Of a stretch of DNA of 64,000 nucleotides, positions 44,052 through 56,272 are shown one piece after another. The translations under genes and the position numbers were made by a program. The notes beneath the pieces are model-generated. The model did not search any database, was not told where the DNA came from, and worked only from the letters and a program-made list of their open reading frames with translations. How positions within the stretch are numbered: the stretch's first letter is position 1; every line of letters starts with the position of its first letter. The DNA comes from Flaviramulus sp. BrNp1-15 (GTDB taxonomy: Bacteria > Bacteroidota > Bacteroidia > Flavobacteriales > Flavobacteriaceae), in NCBI RefSeq assembly GCF_022259695.1, contig NZ_CP092099.1:2683501-2747500 (forward strand), given 5' to 3'.

Positions 44052-44537
44052 ATGCAAAAACCACGAGTTGAATCCATAACAACAAAAAAACTAATTGGTC
44101 AATCTATAGAAATGTCTTTGACTAATAATAAAACTTTCGATTTGTTTTCTGGTTTTATGCCAAAGCGAAAACTAATAAATAATATAATTGGTGAAGCTGT
44201 GTATGAGGTTTGTATCTATGATGATTTGCATTTTAAGAGCTTCAACCCAAACAATACATTTAGCAAATGGGCAACTATAGAAGTTTCTAATTTTGAAAAT
44301 CTACCTGAAGGTATGAAAGCCTTAACTATTAATGAAGGCTTATATGCCATTTTTAAATATAAAGGTTTAGCAAAAGATTTTGGTAGTTTTATGAGTTATA
44401 TTTTTTCTGAATGGTTTCCAAAATCTGAATATATATTAGACAACCGACCACACTTTAATGTTTTAGGAGAACAATATAAAAACAACCATCCTGACTCAGA
44501 GGAAGATGTTTATATCCCAATAAAACTTAAAGCGTAG
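44052..44537 (+). CDS. GyrI-like small-molecule-binding domain protein
   Basis: 161-aa single-domain protein of the GyrI-like/AraC effector-binding family (SOUL-like fold): RVESITTKKLIGQSIEMSL, ATIEVSNFENLPEGMKALTI, GLYAIFKYKGLAKDFGSFM and a C-terminal YIPIKLK strand. Starts considered: ATG 44043 overlaps trmD by eight bases; ATG 44052 gives MQKPRVE, closer to family starts, so I used it. No DNA-binding domain is attached. Ligand unknown. Confidence 0.85.
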   Translation: MQKPRVESITTKKLIGQSIEMSLTNNKTFDLFSGFMPKRKLINNIIGEAVYEVCIYDDLHFKSFNPNNTFSKWATIEVSNFENLPEGMKALTINEGLYAIFKYKGLAKDFGSFMSYIFSEWFPKSEYILDNRPHFNVLGEQYKNNHPDSEEDVYIPIKLKA

Positions 44538-44664
44538 CTTGTGTTAAAGATAGTAAGGCATCCTTATGCCAAGGCAAAAGATATAACCTTTCAGCTTCGC
44601 TCAAGATAAATTCCTAGCCTGATCTTTTTACAAAAGGAAACACCAAAAAAAATATAAATAAACG

Positions 44665-44694
44665 TTGCATATTATTAATTAATAGTTATTTTTG
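44665..44694 (+). promoter_or_regulatory. Consensus promoter for rplS
   Basis: TTG at 44665-44667, 19-base spacer, TATTTTTG at 44687-44694. A 5' leader of about 70 bases precedes the ATG at 44769. Confidence 0.75.
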
Positions 44695-44768
44695 CAGCCA
44701 ATTTCGGGTTAACCTCTGGCGAGAATCGTGAATGTTGTTCTGAATTAATTATTATTAAATTTAAAGAT

Positions 44769-45119
44769 ATGGAATCTTTAGTAAAGTTTATACAAGACGA
44801 ATTTGTAACAAAAAAAGATTTTCCAGAGTTTGGTGCTGGAGATACAATTACTGTTTACTACGAAATTAGAGAGGGCGAAAAAGTTCGTACTCAGTTTTTT
44901 AGAGGTGTAGTAATTCAAAGAAAAGGATCTGGATCATCAGAAACTTTTACAATTAGAAAAATGTCTGGTACAGTTGGTGTAGAGCGTATCTTCCCAGTTA
45001 ACTTACCTGCATTACAAAAAATTGAAATCAACAAACGTGGTAAAGTACGTAGAGCTAGAATTTACTACTTTAGAGGTCTTACTGGTAAAAAAGCCAGAAT
45101 TAAAGAAGCTAGACGTTAA
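44769..45119 (+). CDS. rplS: 50S ribosomal protein L19
   Basis: 116-aa ribosomal protein at the 30S-50S interface. The sequence is canonical: DFPEFGAGDTITVYYEIREG, TQFFRGVVIQRKGSGSSETF, TIRKMSGTVGVERIFP and the basic end NKRGKVRRARIYYFRG. It has a consensus promoter and a terminator of its own. Confidence 0.98.
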   Translation: MESLVKFIQDEFVTKKDFPEFGAGDTITVYYEIREGEKVRTQFFRGVVIQRKGSGSSETFTIRKMSGTVGVERIFPVNLPALQKIEINKRGKVRRARIYYFRGLTGKKARIKEARR

Positions 45120-45146
45120 TAAAATACTATTGCATTTGCAGTTTTT

Positions 45147-45178
45147 AAAAGCTTTGACATTTGTCAAGGCTTTTTTTA
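45147..45178 (+). terminator. Intrinsic terminator after rplS
   Basis: Stem AAAGCTTTGACA with TGTCAAGGCTTT (one bulge) followed by a T-run. Confidence 0.8.
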
Positions 45179-45236
45179 TTAACCATTGTTAATAACTATG
45201 GTTTATAAATAGTTGATATCTAATTGCTTAAAAAAA

Positions 45237-45266
45237 TTGCATTTTTAAAATGTAACACTATATTAG
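45237..45266 (+). promoter_or_regulatory. Promoter of the putative ncRNA
   Basis: TTG at 45237-45239, spacer of 19 bases, TATATTAG at 45259-45266, one or two bases off the TAnnTTTG consensus but with exact spacing. Confidence 0.55.
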
Positions 45267-45272
45267 CAGAAG

Positions 45273-45772
45273 AAATAATAACAACTCAGGTTGGTTTCGT
45301 CTCAACAACGAATTTATATTATATTCTAAATAAGGTAACGTTCTTTATAAAATTGTTTTTTGAGGTTTAGAAGCTGTCACGTGTAGGCGTGTATAAGTTA
45401 TAAATCATGATACTATAAAAAGTGTCACACGTACAAGCAGGTGACAACTAGTATAGTTGAAAGCTTAAAAAGTAACAGAAACGAAAGTGAATGTTATGTA
45501 ATTAGAGCAATGCTTATAGTAAATTTAACGTGCAAACGAAGAGTAAGTTGTAAGTATCAAGAAAAACAATTAACAGAAACATATTGGTAATAGGTCAATA
45601 CATTTTGAAAATTACTAAATGTTTCATTGAAATAATAGTACTTGAATTGAAAAGATTTAGATGAAAATTTTAAATTGATTTAGTAGCAATACTAATTAGG
45701 TCACGTAATGTTATTTCAAAAAAGCCATGTCAGAGAAGATTAAATTCTTTAGTGATATGGCTTTTGTTTTTT
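45273..45772 (+). ncRNA. Putative structured non-coding RNA between rplS and icd, about 500 nt
   Basis: No ORF of useful length exists in this 850-base gap. A promoter-like site precedes it and a terminator ends it: AAAGCCATGTCA (45721-45732) pairs with TGATATGGCTTT (45753-45764) before a T-rich tract. Inside are nested helices, AAGCT 45371-45375 with AGCTT 45462-45466, GTCAC 45376-45380 with GTGAC 45441-45445, and ACGTGT 45379-45384 or its alternative with ACACGT 45427-45432. It lacks the conserved core sequences of RNase P RNA, SRP RNA and tmRNA. Exact ends are guesses. Class unknown. Confidence 0.55.
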
Positions 45773-45960
45773 AAAATCTTTCCGTTTTATTAATAAATTC
45801 ATACTGTAACTCTACTTTTTTATAATTATAGCAATTATAGCCAATTTGATTATTTTCATTAGGTTTTAGAATATTTATAAAGGTCATTTTTTGTATATTC
45901 GCAACGCTAAAAACGAAACTGATTTTACTAAATCTAGTTTTAGCATTTTAATAATTCTAA

Positions 45961-48183
<2,223 letters not shown>

Positions 48184-48205
48184 ATTATTGCACTATATAA
48201 ATTAT

Positions 48206-48234
48206 AAAAGCTCCTATTTTTAGGAGCTTTTTTT
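48206..48234 (+). terminator. Intrinsic terminator after icd
   Basis: Stem AAAAGCTCCTA/TAGGAGCTTTT with loop TTTT, then T-run. Confidence 0.9.
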
Positions 48235-48263
48235 CTTATTTTTATAAAAAAATTCTTTATCGG

Positions 48264-50657
48264 ATGAAAAAACCATTATGGTTTCTTGCTGTATTTTGTT
48301 TTTATATTATTTCTTTAAATGCTCAAGAAAAATTCACATTAAGTGGTATTATTTCTGAAGAAAAAAGTAATGAAACACTTATTGGAGTAAACATTATCAT
48401 ACAAGAATTAAAAACAGGTGCTACCACTAATGAATATGGTTTTTATTCTATAACACTACCTGAAGGCACTTATAATATTGTAATTAGTTATTTAGGTTTC
48501 AAAACAATCTCTGAAACCATTATACTCACAAAAGATATAACTAAAAACTTCAACTTATCAGAATCAACAGAAAATTTAGATGAAGTAATTATCACAGGAA
48601 ATATTGAAAAACTAAACATTAAAACACCCCAAATGAGTGTTAATCAATTAACAGCTGCAACCATTAAGCAAATTCCAGTAGTACTTGGGGAAGCAGATGT
48701 TATAAAGTCTATTCTCTTATTACCAGGTGTTACTAATGCCGGAGAAGGTTCTTCTGGATTTAATGTTCGTGGGGGAGCTACAGATCAGAATTTAATCCTG
48801 TTAGATGAAGCCACCATTTTTAATTCATCACATTTATTTGGGTTTTTCTCGGTTTTTAATCCAGATGCTATTAAAGATATCAAGCTTTTTAAAGGTGGTA
48901 TTCCTGCCAGATATGGAGGAAGAGTTTCATCGGTATTAGAGATTTTTCAAAAAGAAGGAAACAGTAAAGAACTAAAATTTAATGGTGGTATTGGGGCTGT
49001 GGCTAGTAGGCTGTTAGTAGAAGGTCCAATTCAAAAAGATAAATCGGCTTTTTTAATAGGTGGCAGATCTTCATATGCACATTTATTTTTACCTATTTTT
49101 GATATTGATAACACTGCCTATTTTTACGATCTAAATGCAAAAATCAATTTTAAACTAAATGATCGAAATAGTATTTTCCTATCTGGGTATTTTGGTCGAG
49201 ATGTATTTAGCCTAAGTGATCAATTTGTTAATACCTATGGCAACGCTGTGGGAAATTTGCGTTGGAATCATTTATTTTCAGATAAACTTTTTTCCAATCT
49301 TTCTCTTATTTATTCTGATTATTACTACGGATTAGAATTGGATTTTGTAGGCTTTAAATGGAATTCTGGAATATCAAACTTCAATATTAAATACGACTTG
49401 AAACATTATATTAATTCTAAATTTCAAGTTAATTATGGCATTAACAATATCTATTATAAATTTAATCCTGGAAAAATAGAACCAAATACTGAAGAATCTG
49501 GTATTGTAGAAGAACAGCTCATTCAAAAATATGCTAATGAGTTTTCTGCTTATGTTGATATTGAGCATAATATTACTGATAAATTAAGTTTAAATTATGG
49601 CTTAAGATTTAGCAATTTTATTAGGTTAGGGCAAGATGAGCTTAATGTTTATGAAGACAATAAACCTGTTGTTTTCGATCCTTTTCAACTCATATACAAA
49701 GAAGCAGATCCAATTGGTGTTATTAACCCAAATAGAGGAGATCATTTAGCCTCTTTCAATAATATAGAACCACGTGTTTCTTTGGCTTACATCTTTAACG
49801 AAAATAGTTCTGTAAAAGCTAGTTATATTAGAATGGCACAATATCTTCATTTGCTTTCTAACACTAGTTCACCTACTCCATTGGATGTTTGGACACCTAG
49901 TGGTCCGTTTGTAAAGCCGCAATTGCTCAATCAGTATGCTCTTGGTTACTTTAGAAATATAAAAGAAGGTAATTATTCTTTTGAAACTGAAGTTTTCTTT
50001 AAAGACATTGCCAATAGAATAGATTATATAGATGGTGCCAACTTAATAGCCAATAATGCTATAGAACAGGTTATTTTAAATGGTGAAGCCAGAGCTTATG
50101 GTTTAGAAATTCTTTTCCGCAAAAACGAAGGTAATCTTAAAGGATGGCTAGCTTATACATTATCTAAATCTGAGCAAAGAACAGCAGGCAGAGAAGTAAC
50201 CAATACTCAAAGAACACCTACAGAGTTAGGTATTAACCGTGGAGAATGGTATAGTACACCTTATGATAAAACACATGATGTTTCTGTTTTTGGGAGTTAC
50301 GATCTAAACAAAAAATGGAACGTTAATACTACTTTTGTATACCAAACTGGACAACCAACTAATTATCCTATTGGGCAATTTGAGTTTCAAGGATTAACAA
50401 TTCCATATTATGGTTTACGTAACAAACAACGTTTACCGGATTATCATAGAATAGATGTTTCTGCCACATTAACACCCTCTAAAAATAAAGATAGAAAATT
50501 GAAATCTGAATGGGTTTTTAGTATTTACAATTTATATAATAGAAAAAATGCAGCTTCTATCAATTTCAGGCGAAATCAAGATACAGGCGTTAACGAAGCG
50601 ATAAGAACTTCCATTTTCGGTATTGTTCCAGCTGTTACCTATAATTTTAAATTTTAA
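48264..50657 (+). CDS. TonB-dependent receptor with carboxypeptidase-like N-terminal domain
   Basis: 797-aa outer-membrane receptor. Signal peptide (WFLAVFCFYIISLNAQ), a carboxypeptidase-regulatory-like domain (about 25-110: LSGIISEEKSNETLIGVNI), a plug domain with NVRGGATDQNLILLDEA (about 169-185) and a 22-strand-type barrel ending TYNFKF with terminal Phe. TonB-dependent uptake of a large or scarce solute; the ligand is not known. Paired with a DUF4249 lipoprotein starting one base after its stop, a typical Bacteroidetes couple. Confidence 0.93.
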   Translation: MKKPLWFLAVFCFYIISLNAQEKFTLSGIISEEKSNETLIGVNIIIQELKTGATTNEYGFYSITLPEGTYNIVISYLGFKTISETIILTKDITKNFNLSESTENLDEVIITGNIEKLNIKTPQMSVNQLTAATIKQIPVVLGEADVIKSILLLPGVTNAGEGSSGFNVRGGATDQNLILLDEATIFNSSHLFGFFSVFNPDAIKDIKLFKGGIPARYGGRVSSVLEIFQKEGNSKELKFNGGIGAVASRLLVEGPIQKDKSAFLIGGRSSYAHLFLPIFDIDNTAYFYDLNAKINFKLNDRNSIFLSGYFGRDVFSLSDQFVNTYGNAVGNLRWNHLFSDKLFSNLSLIYSDYYYGLELDFVGFKWNSGISNFNIKYDLKHYINSKFQVNYGINNIYYKFNPGKIEPNTEESGIVEEQLIQKYANEFSAYVDIEHNITDKLSLNYGLRFSNFIRLGQDELNVYEDNKPVVFDPFQLIYKEADPIGVINPNRGDHLASFNNIEPRVSLAYIFNENSSVKASYIRMAQYLHLLSNTSSPTPLDVWTPSGPFVKPQLLNQYALGYFRNIKEGNYSFETEVFFKDIANRIDYIDGANLIANNAIEQVILNGEARAYGLEILFRKNEGNLKGWLAYTLSKSEQRTAGREVTNTQRTPTELGINRGEWYSTPYDKTHDVSVFGSYDLNKKWNVNTTFVYQTGQPTNYPIGQFEFQGLTIPYYGLRNKQRLPDYHRIDVSATLTPSKNKDRKLKSEWVFSIYNLYNRKNAASINFRRNQDTGVNEAIRTSIFGIVPAVTYNFKF

Positions 50658-50658
50658 A

Positions 50659-51528
50659 ATGATGAAAAAAATCTTTTACATATTAGTGTTTTCAATTATA
50701 TGTACGAGTTGTGAGGACGTCATAGAAGTAAATGTAGATACTGAAGACCCCCGTTTAGTCATAGATGCAATTATTAGGGTAGATACAGACCGCCAAACTG
50801 TACCTGTTATTATAAAAGCAAGTACTACAAGCTCATTTTTTGGTGAATCACAGCCTGCTAAATTGGATAACATATATTTGTTTTTTGAAGAAAGCAATAC
50901 AGCCATACTATTATTTGAATTAGAACCGGGTACAGGCATTTACCAACCTTCAGAAGATGAAGTGAATCCTGATGAAATTTCAACTGAATTGTTAAGCTCA
51001 CAAAGTGTTATATTATCTATAACCCATAACGGTCAAAGCTATTTTTCCAGAACACAATTTGTCCCAACTGTACCTATTGACAATATTTCACAAGGTGAAG
51101 GCGGCATTTTTAATGGCGATGAAACCGAATTAGTAGTTACTATTAACGATGTATTAGACCGTGAGGATTATTATTTATTTGATTTTGATAAAAATGAATA
51201 CATCCCAAGTGAGGACACGTTTTTTGATGGACAAACATTTGAATTTTCATTTTTTTATGAAGACCAACTACCTACAAATGAAGAACTAAATATTAGTATT
51301 TTGGGTATAGACGAAGATTTTTACAATTACATGAATCAATTAATTGTACAAAGCGGGAGCAATAATGGTCCATTTGAAACACCAGCAGCAACAGTTAAAG
51401 GAAATATTTTCAACGTTACAGAAATTGATAATATAGATTATTATGACAATGTTAATTTACCAGATAATTTTCCATTAGGTTATTTTGCTATTTGTCAAAC
51501 TTATAATTATACATTTATAATAGAATAA
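50659..51528 (+). CDS. DUF4249 outer-membrane lipoprotein
   Basis: 289 aa from ATG 50659; the frame extends 12 codons into the receptor gene but the signal MMKKIFYILVFSIICTSC is the real start, with the lipobox Cys (CTSCED) for lipid attachment. Mature protein has the DUF4249 pattern: ITHNGQSYFSRTQFVP and QDIL-like repeats, acidic and beta-rich. DUF4249 lipoproteins accompany TonB receptors and probably bind the imported ligand or close the pore. Starts one base after the receptor stop. Confidence 0.9.
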   Translation: MMKKIFYILVFSIICTSCEDVIEVNVDTEDPRLVIDAIIRVDTDRQTVPVIIKASTTSSFFGESQPAKLDNIYLFFEESNTAILLFELEPGTGIYQPSEDEVNPDEISTELLSSQSVILSITHNGQSYFSRTQFVPTVPIDNISQGEGGIFNGDETELVVTINDVLDREDYYLFDFDKNEYIPSEDTFFDGQTFEFSFFYEDQLPTNEELNISILGIDEDFYNYMNQLIVQSGSNNGPFETPAATVKGNIFNVTEIDNIDYYDNVNLPDNFPLGYFAICQTYNYTFIIE

Positions 51529-51536
51529 TAAAATCA

Positions 51537-52367
51537 ATGTTCTCTAAAAAATTCACAAAAACTACCGAGCAAGACTCAAACTATAATCATCTGGAAAAGA
51601 TGAATCTTTCAGAACTGCTTAAAAACATTAACAACGAAGATAAAACAGTTCCACTGGCTGTTGAAAAAGCACTTCCTCAAATAGAAATACTAGTTGAGCA
51701 CATTGTAAAAAAACTGAGCCAAGGCGGACGTTTATTTTATATAGGTGCAGGTACAAGTGGACGATTAGGTATTTTAGATGCTTCGGAATGCCCTCCTACT
51801 TTTGGCGTTTCTCATGATTTGGTAATCGGACTTATAGCAGGTGGAGATTCTGCCATTAGAAAAGCTGTAGAATTCGCTGAAGACTCAACAACTCAAGGCT
51901 GGAAAGACCTTAAAGCATATAAAATAAATTCAAATGATATTGTAGTTGGTATTGCAGCATCTGGAACCACACCTTATGTTATTTCTGCTTTAGAAACGTG
52001 TAATCAAAACAATATTATAACAGGTTGTATTACATGTAATCATAATAGTCCACTATCGTTAACAGCTCAATTTCCTATTGAAGTTATTGTAGGTCCAGAA
52101 TTCGTAACAGGAAGCTCTAGAATGAAAGCTGGTACTGCACAAAAATTAGTGCTTAATATGATTACTACATCTACCATGATTCAACTTGGACGTATAAAAG
52201 GCAACAAAATGGTGGATATGCAATTAAGTAATAATAAGCTAGTAGATAGAGGCACAAAAATGCTAATGACGGAACTTAATCTAGACCAAGAAGAAGCAGA
52301 AGCGCTTCTTAAAAAACATAAAAATGTAAGATTAGCAATTCAAAATTTTAATAATGACACAAAATAA
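51537..52367 (+). CDS. murQ: N-acetylmuramic acid 6-phosphate etherase
   Basis: 276-aa SIS-domain enzyme that removes lactate from MurNAc-6-P in cell wall recycling. Motifs: GGRLFYIGAGTSGRLGILDA (about 62-81), ASECPPTFGVSHDLV, DIVVGIAASGTTPYV and GSSRMKAGTAQKLVLN, with the C-terminal helical tail. Length normal. It overlaps the DUF6095 gene by 14 bases, suggesting co-transcription. Confidence 0.96.
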   Translation: MFSKKFTKTTEQDSNYNHLEKMNLSELLKNINNEDKTVPLAVEKALPQIEILVEHIVKKLSQGGRLFYIGAGTSGRLGILDASECPPTFGVSHDLVIGLIAGGDSAIRKAVEFAEDSTTQGWKDLKAYKINSNDIVVGIAASGTTPYVISALETCNQNNIITGCITCNHNSPLSLTAQFPIEVIVGPEFVTGSSRMKAGTAQKLVLNMITTSTMIQLGRIKGNKMVDMQLSNNKLVDRGTKMLMTELNLDQEEAEALLKKHKNVRLAIQNFNNDTK

Positions 52368-52587
52368 AACAGATAAACCTTTACTTTTTAAAGGTATTAA
52401 AATCATGGTATTTGCCTTATTAAGTCTTTTTATGGGACCAACATTTATGCATATGGCTTTAATCAACAAAGAAAAACCACTCTATATCCCTTTGTTGATT
52501 GTTGGTTGTTTAATTTGTGCCATGGCAATCATATTAATGTTTAGAGGTATTAACACGATTATGAATAGTATCTTTAAAAAGAAATAA
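52354..52587 (+). CDS. Small two-helix membrane protein (DUF6095-like)
   Basis: 77-aa protein with two transmembrane helices (IKIMVFALLSLFMGPTFMHM and PLLIVGCLICAMAIILMF) and basic tails. It fits the Bacteroidetes family DUF6095, function unknown. The start overlaps murQ by 14 bases. No catalytic residues visible. Confidence 0.8.
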   Translation: MTQNKTDKPLLFKGIKIMVFALLSLFMGPTFMHMALINKEKPLYIPLLIVGCLICAMAIILMFRGINTIMNSIFKKK

Positions 52588-52702
52588 TAAGCTTAAAATA
52601 ACTTAACAAGTTTGTCTGGTTGAGCGCAGTTGAAACCTAATTAAAAAACTAGTTTTATTTTAAAATAACCTATTCATTACTGAAAATTCAGAATAGTTCT
52701 AA

Positions 52703-52811
52703 TGTCACTTCGAGTGAAATTCTGGGAGAATTTTGTATCGAAAAGTAATTTTTTAACAGAAATTTATTTGTTTTCGATACATCACACTCTGGCGTGATAC
52801 TCAAACTGACA
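52703..52811. repeat. Dispersed palindromic element, copy 1
   Basis: TGTCACTTCGAGTGA at the left pairs imperfectly with TACTCAAACTGACA at the right, and inside GTATCGAAAA pairs perfectly with TTTTCGATAC. Same family as the element at 62997-63117. It occupies most of the 52588-52826 gap, which also carries GAGCGCAGTTGAA near 52623. Confidence 0.75.
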
Positions 52812-52826
52812 TAAATTCCTTATTAA

Positions 52827-53321
52827 TTAATCTTGATATTTCGGCGTCGTAGGATTATACCCAAATTCTGAATCATCAATAATAATCCCCAAACTATCAA
52901 AAATATAATTGATAATAGCATAATGATGAATGGTATGGCTATTCGCTTGTGCCAATAAAGAACCGTAAGTATAAGGAATTTCAGTTTTTCCCAATCCTAA
53001 ATCATCAGTAACCAAAATTGTGTCATTCATATCAAATGATGCTGCATGCAACCTACCAATTATAGAGTCCAAATAATCTTGAGCACAAGTACAATCTGCT
53101 TCAACAGCTTTATTTCTACTTCTAGCGGTTAAGTCTACTTTGTTTTCAGGATTAACATTAAAAATGCAATCATAAAAATCTAAAATATGTCGAATATGTG
53201 TTCCAATACTGGAGTGATACGGCGGAACAGAAGCATCACATAATTGGCTATTGGATAAATGATCTAATAAAACTTGAGATTTTTGAAGTGTTTTTAAAGT
53301 AGATTGGATAATTATATTCAT
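52827..53321 (-). CDS. DinB/YfiT-family protein
   Basis: 164-aa four-helix-bundle protein of the DinB superfamily. The three-His metal site is suggested by SSIGTHIRHILDFYD (about 37-51) and SHTIHHYAIINYIF near the C-terminus. Such proteins are metal-dependent thiol transferases or unknown enzymes in Bacteroidetes. Stand-alone gene on the minus strand; no partner visible. Confidence 0.85.
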   Translation of the reverse strand: MNIIIQSTLKTLQKSQVLLDHLSNSQLCDASVPPYHSSIGTHIRHILDFYDCIFNVNPENKVDLTARSRNKAVEADCTCAQDYLDSIIGRLHAASFDMNDTILVTDDLGLGKTEIPYTYGSLLAQANSHTIHHYAIINYIFDSLGIIIDDSEFGYNPTTPKYQD

Positions 53322-53473
53322 AAGTTTAAATATAAAAAAATAAATTGAATGAAGATTATTATCAATTAGTCTTGTATTCTTAATATCCTTACATAGTACT
53401 ATATGAACATTAAATTCTTTTTTGAGTCTTATAATTTAAGGTCTTTATGGTTTTTAAAATTATAAAACTACAA

Positions 53474-56272
53474 TTATCTTATTAGTGAAAAATGTCCATT
53501 TTTTTTCACTATTGAGTTATCTTTAGTAATAAATTTAATAGTAAACCAATAGTCTGTTGAAGGTAACTTTTCACCATTATTTGTTCCATCCCAATAGGAC
53601 TTATTTTTGTTATCTAAAACTGCAACTAATTTACCATATCTATTAAAGATTATAACTTCCATAGATTCATACATATTTTTGTTAACTCCAATAATTCCCC
53701 ATAAATCATTAACTCCATCATTATTTGGTGTAAAAAATTTAGGATACCCCAAAACAAATATTTGCTTTTGAATTATATTATTACATAAACTAAAATCTCT
53801 AACATAAATATTATTAATTCCAGCAGGAACATTATGAAATGTATACTCATTTGATCTACCTGAAAAGTTACTATTGTTAATAGAAAATTCATAAATTTCG
53901 TTTCCTAAAATACTGACATGAATTTTATTATCATTACTAAGATCAATTGTTTCAATTCTATCAAAAACCGGAAGGTCAATCTTCGTTACTGTAAATGATT
54001 TTGAGTTTGAACATTCTATGTTGTTTTCAGTTCTATAAGCTATATGAGTATAAGTATCAGGAATTGTTGTATTGAAATCTTTTTTAGTTGAAACTATATC
54101 ATTGTTGCTATTTATCCATTCAAATCGATCATTAAAACTATCTCCAGATAAAAATACCGGAACATCATTACAAATAATATAAGTATCGTCTAAATCTATC
54201 ACAGGGTAAGAGTTTACAAATAAAGAGATGGGAGCTATACCAGTACATTTCAAATCGTTTTCTTCAGCTCTAACCCAAATTGTTGACGAAATAGAATTAT
54301 AAAACCGTGCTGTAATTTCATTTTGGGTAGTTTGTGCATCAAGTAAGGTAGGAAAAAAACGTAGATTAGTTGAACTTGTTAAATTAACTTCAGATCTTAT
54401 ATCATCTCTTTTATCTGCTAAAGGAAACCTACCAATCACATTATTAGTTTCTGTATCTAAATTTCCACAAGCATACATTTCAGAAATATTTCCTAAATCA
54501 ACAAATACAGCATATAAAAAAAATGAGGAAATTTCATAACAATTGTTTTGATTAACTACTCTAATAAATATTTCTTGATTAGGATTAGTATTTGTATAAA
54601 CCTCTGGATTAGGAATTCTATTAACATCTTGGTCTGCATCTATTCTTTTTTCATAGAAAAATAAATCTTCATTCAATATTGGGTTAGTGATTTTGTCTCG
54701 AATATTATAAAGATTAAAAATTGAAATACCATCTGTATCATTATCGCACTGAATTAATTCTTGATTTTCTATAAGGTTTGGTAGTTCGTGTACTCTAACT
54801 TTTTTAGTTACTGTGATGTTTCTGTTATTTATATTAATATTTGCCGTAACAGTAAAATTACCAGAATTAGTATACGTATGTTGAGGGTTAATTTGATTAG
54901 ATATATTACCGTCACCAAAATCCCAATTCGCAGATGCTATATCAGCATAAGTATCTACTTCAAAAGGCATAGAAATGCCTAAACAACCATTTTCAGCTAA
55001 AATTCTTGTTCTAAAATAAGATTGGATAAAAGTAGGTAAACCTAATCTTGATTTATTCGGAGTCAAATTAATTACATTATTAACATAATTTGCATCAACT
55101 CCAAAATTTTCTGGAGAAATAATTTCTCCAAGAAATTCAGTTCCTTGAGTATCGCTTATTGATAATGCTCTATAAATTTTTCCGTTTTTAGCAAGCTGCA
55201 AACTGCCCGCAGATAGCTCACTTACTTCTTCATGTAAAGAAGTTGCATTTTGTTGTGGGTTTGGGTTTGCTAAATCATATTGATAAAGAATATTTTTCCT
55301 TATAGTCTCAGGCTGAAAATCAGTACTATTTTCAGTAAACATACCCTGTCTTATCAGAGAAACATATAAATATTTTGAATCATTGGAAAATTCCACACCA
55401 TATGCCGACACTACTTCAAAAAAAGTAAAAGAAGTTAAAAGATTTCTTTTATTATTCACGATTCCATTTGCAGAATCAAAATCAAAAATCATTAAATGAT
55501 CAGATAATTCTTGCGGTCTATAATTAGCACAAGCAATTCTTTTCCCATCAGGAGAAAATTTCATAACTCCTTCTTGAAGTCCTTTATAAAATAAGTTATC
55601 AGTTATAATAGGATTGTCAATACTACCATCAGTATTTATCTTATAGGCATAAAATGAGGTATATTCATCATTATCATTTTTCCTTGTAGACATTAACCAA
55701 ATAGATTTTCCGTCAGTATGATGTACTGCAGATAATTTACCAATCCCAATACCTGCTAACAGATCTCTATTTTTATCTACAATTTCTCCTGAACCATTAT
55801 TCAAATTCATATCTATAACAGAATAACGCAAACCAGAAGACGAGGTAACTGTAAAAATATAATACATATTATTACGATCTGTAATCGGAACAATAATTAC
55901 ATTTAATAAAACATCAGGTTCAAGTTGGGTAGGGTCTACTCCTCCTCCAAGAGGTTCCAATAATACCCCATTAATCATTATCGTATGATTTTTATTCCAT
56001 ACATTAATACCATTAGTATAAAACTGAAGATTACCATCTCTATCTGAAATTGTAGCACAAGCGTCAGTTGATATCATATTACTATCAAATAATACTTGTG
56101 GATTCTCTTGTAGTTCAAAATATAACCCAGCTTTTTCCCCAAAATACCAATTATTTGTTTCGTTTTGACAAAATATGCTTGTACTAATAATAATGAATGA
56201 AAAAAGTAAATACTTTCTCAATAAAACATTTTTGTACTTAATTTTTAACAATCTCATTTTATTATAAACCAT
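53474..56272 (-). CDS. Large T9SS type B secreted protein with PKD domain
   Basis: 932 aa; start at 56272 or 56257 (MRLLKIKYKNV). A signal segment (YLLFSFIIISTSIFC) is followed by a propeller-like region of WxFGxxAGL type (NNWYFGEKAGLYF, SPDGKRIACANYRP), a PKD domain about 440-490 (ANWDFGDGNISNQ, HTYTNSGNFTVT), further beta domains with an RxD-rich stretch, and a C-terminal gliding-motility/T9SS type B domain (GYPKFFTPNNDGVNDLWGI, VIIFNRYGKLVA, YWFTIKF). It is exported and held on the cell surface or released; function otherwise unknown. Confidence 0.93.
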   Translation of the reverse strand: MVYNKMRLLKIKYKNVLLRKYLLFSFIIISTSIFCQNETNNWYFGEKAGLYFELQENPQVLFDSNMISTDACATISDRDGNLQFYTNGINVWNKNHTIMINGVLLEPLGGGVDPTQLEPDVLLNVIIVPITDRNNMYYIFTVTSSSGLRYSVIDMNLNNGSGEIVDKNRDLLAGIGIGKLSAVHHTDGKSIWLMSTRKNDNDEYTSFYAYKINTDGSIDNPIITDNLFYKGLQEGVMKFSPDGKRIACANYRPQELSDHLMIFDFDSANGIVNNKRNLLTSFTFFEVVSAYGVEFSNDSKYLYVSLIRQGMFTENSTDFQPETIRKNILYQYDLANPNPQQNATSLHEEVSELSAGSLQLAKNGKIYRALSISDTQGTEFLGEIISPENFGVDANYVNNVINLTPNKSRLGLPTFIQSYFRTRILAENGCLGISMPFEVDTYADIASANWDFGDGNISNQINPQHTYTNSGNFTVTANININNRNITVTKKVRVHELPNLIENQELIQCDNDTDGISIFNLYNIRDKITNPILNEDLFFYEKRIDADQDVNRIPNPEVYTNTNPNQEIFIRVVNQNNCYEISSFFLYAVFVDLGNISEMYACGNLDTETNNVIGRFPLADKRDDIRSEVNLTSSTNLRFFPTLLDAQTTQNEITARFYNSISSTIWVRAEENDLKCTGIAPISLFVNSYPVIDLDDTYIICNDVPVFLSGDSFNDRFEWINSNNDIVSTKKDFNTTIPDTYTHIAYRTENNIECSNSKSFTVTKIDLPVFDRIETIDLSNDNKIHVSILGNEIYEFSINNSNFSGRSNEYTFHNVPAGINNIYVRDFSLCNNIIQKQIFVLGYPKFFTPNNDGVNDLWGIIGVNKNMYESMEVIIFNRYGKLVAVLDNKNKSYWDGTNNGEKLPSTDYWFTIKFITKDNSIVKKNGHFSLIR

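Noticed and set aside
45273..45772. tmRNA, RNase P RNA or SRP RNA in the rplS-icd gap
   Set aside because: No tag-peptide frame with AANDE/ALAA-like end, no GAGGAAAGTC, no SRP tetraloop motif found.
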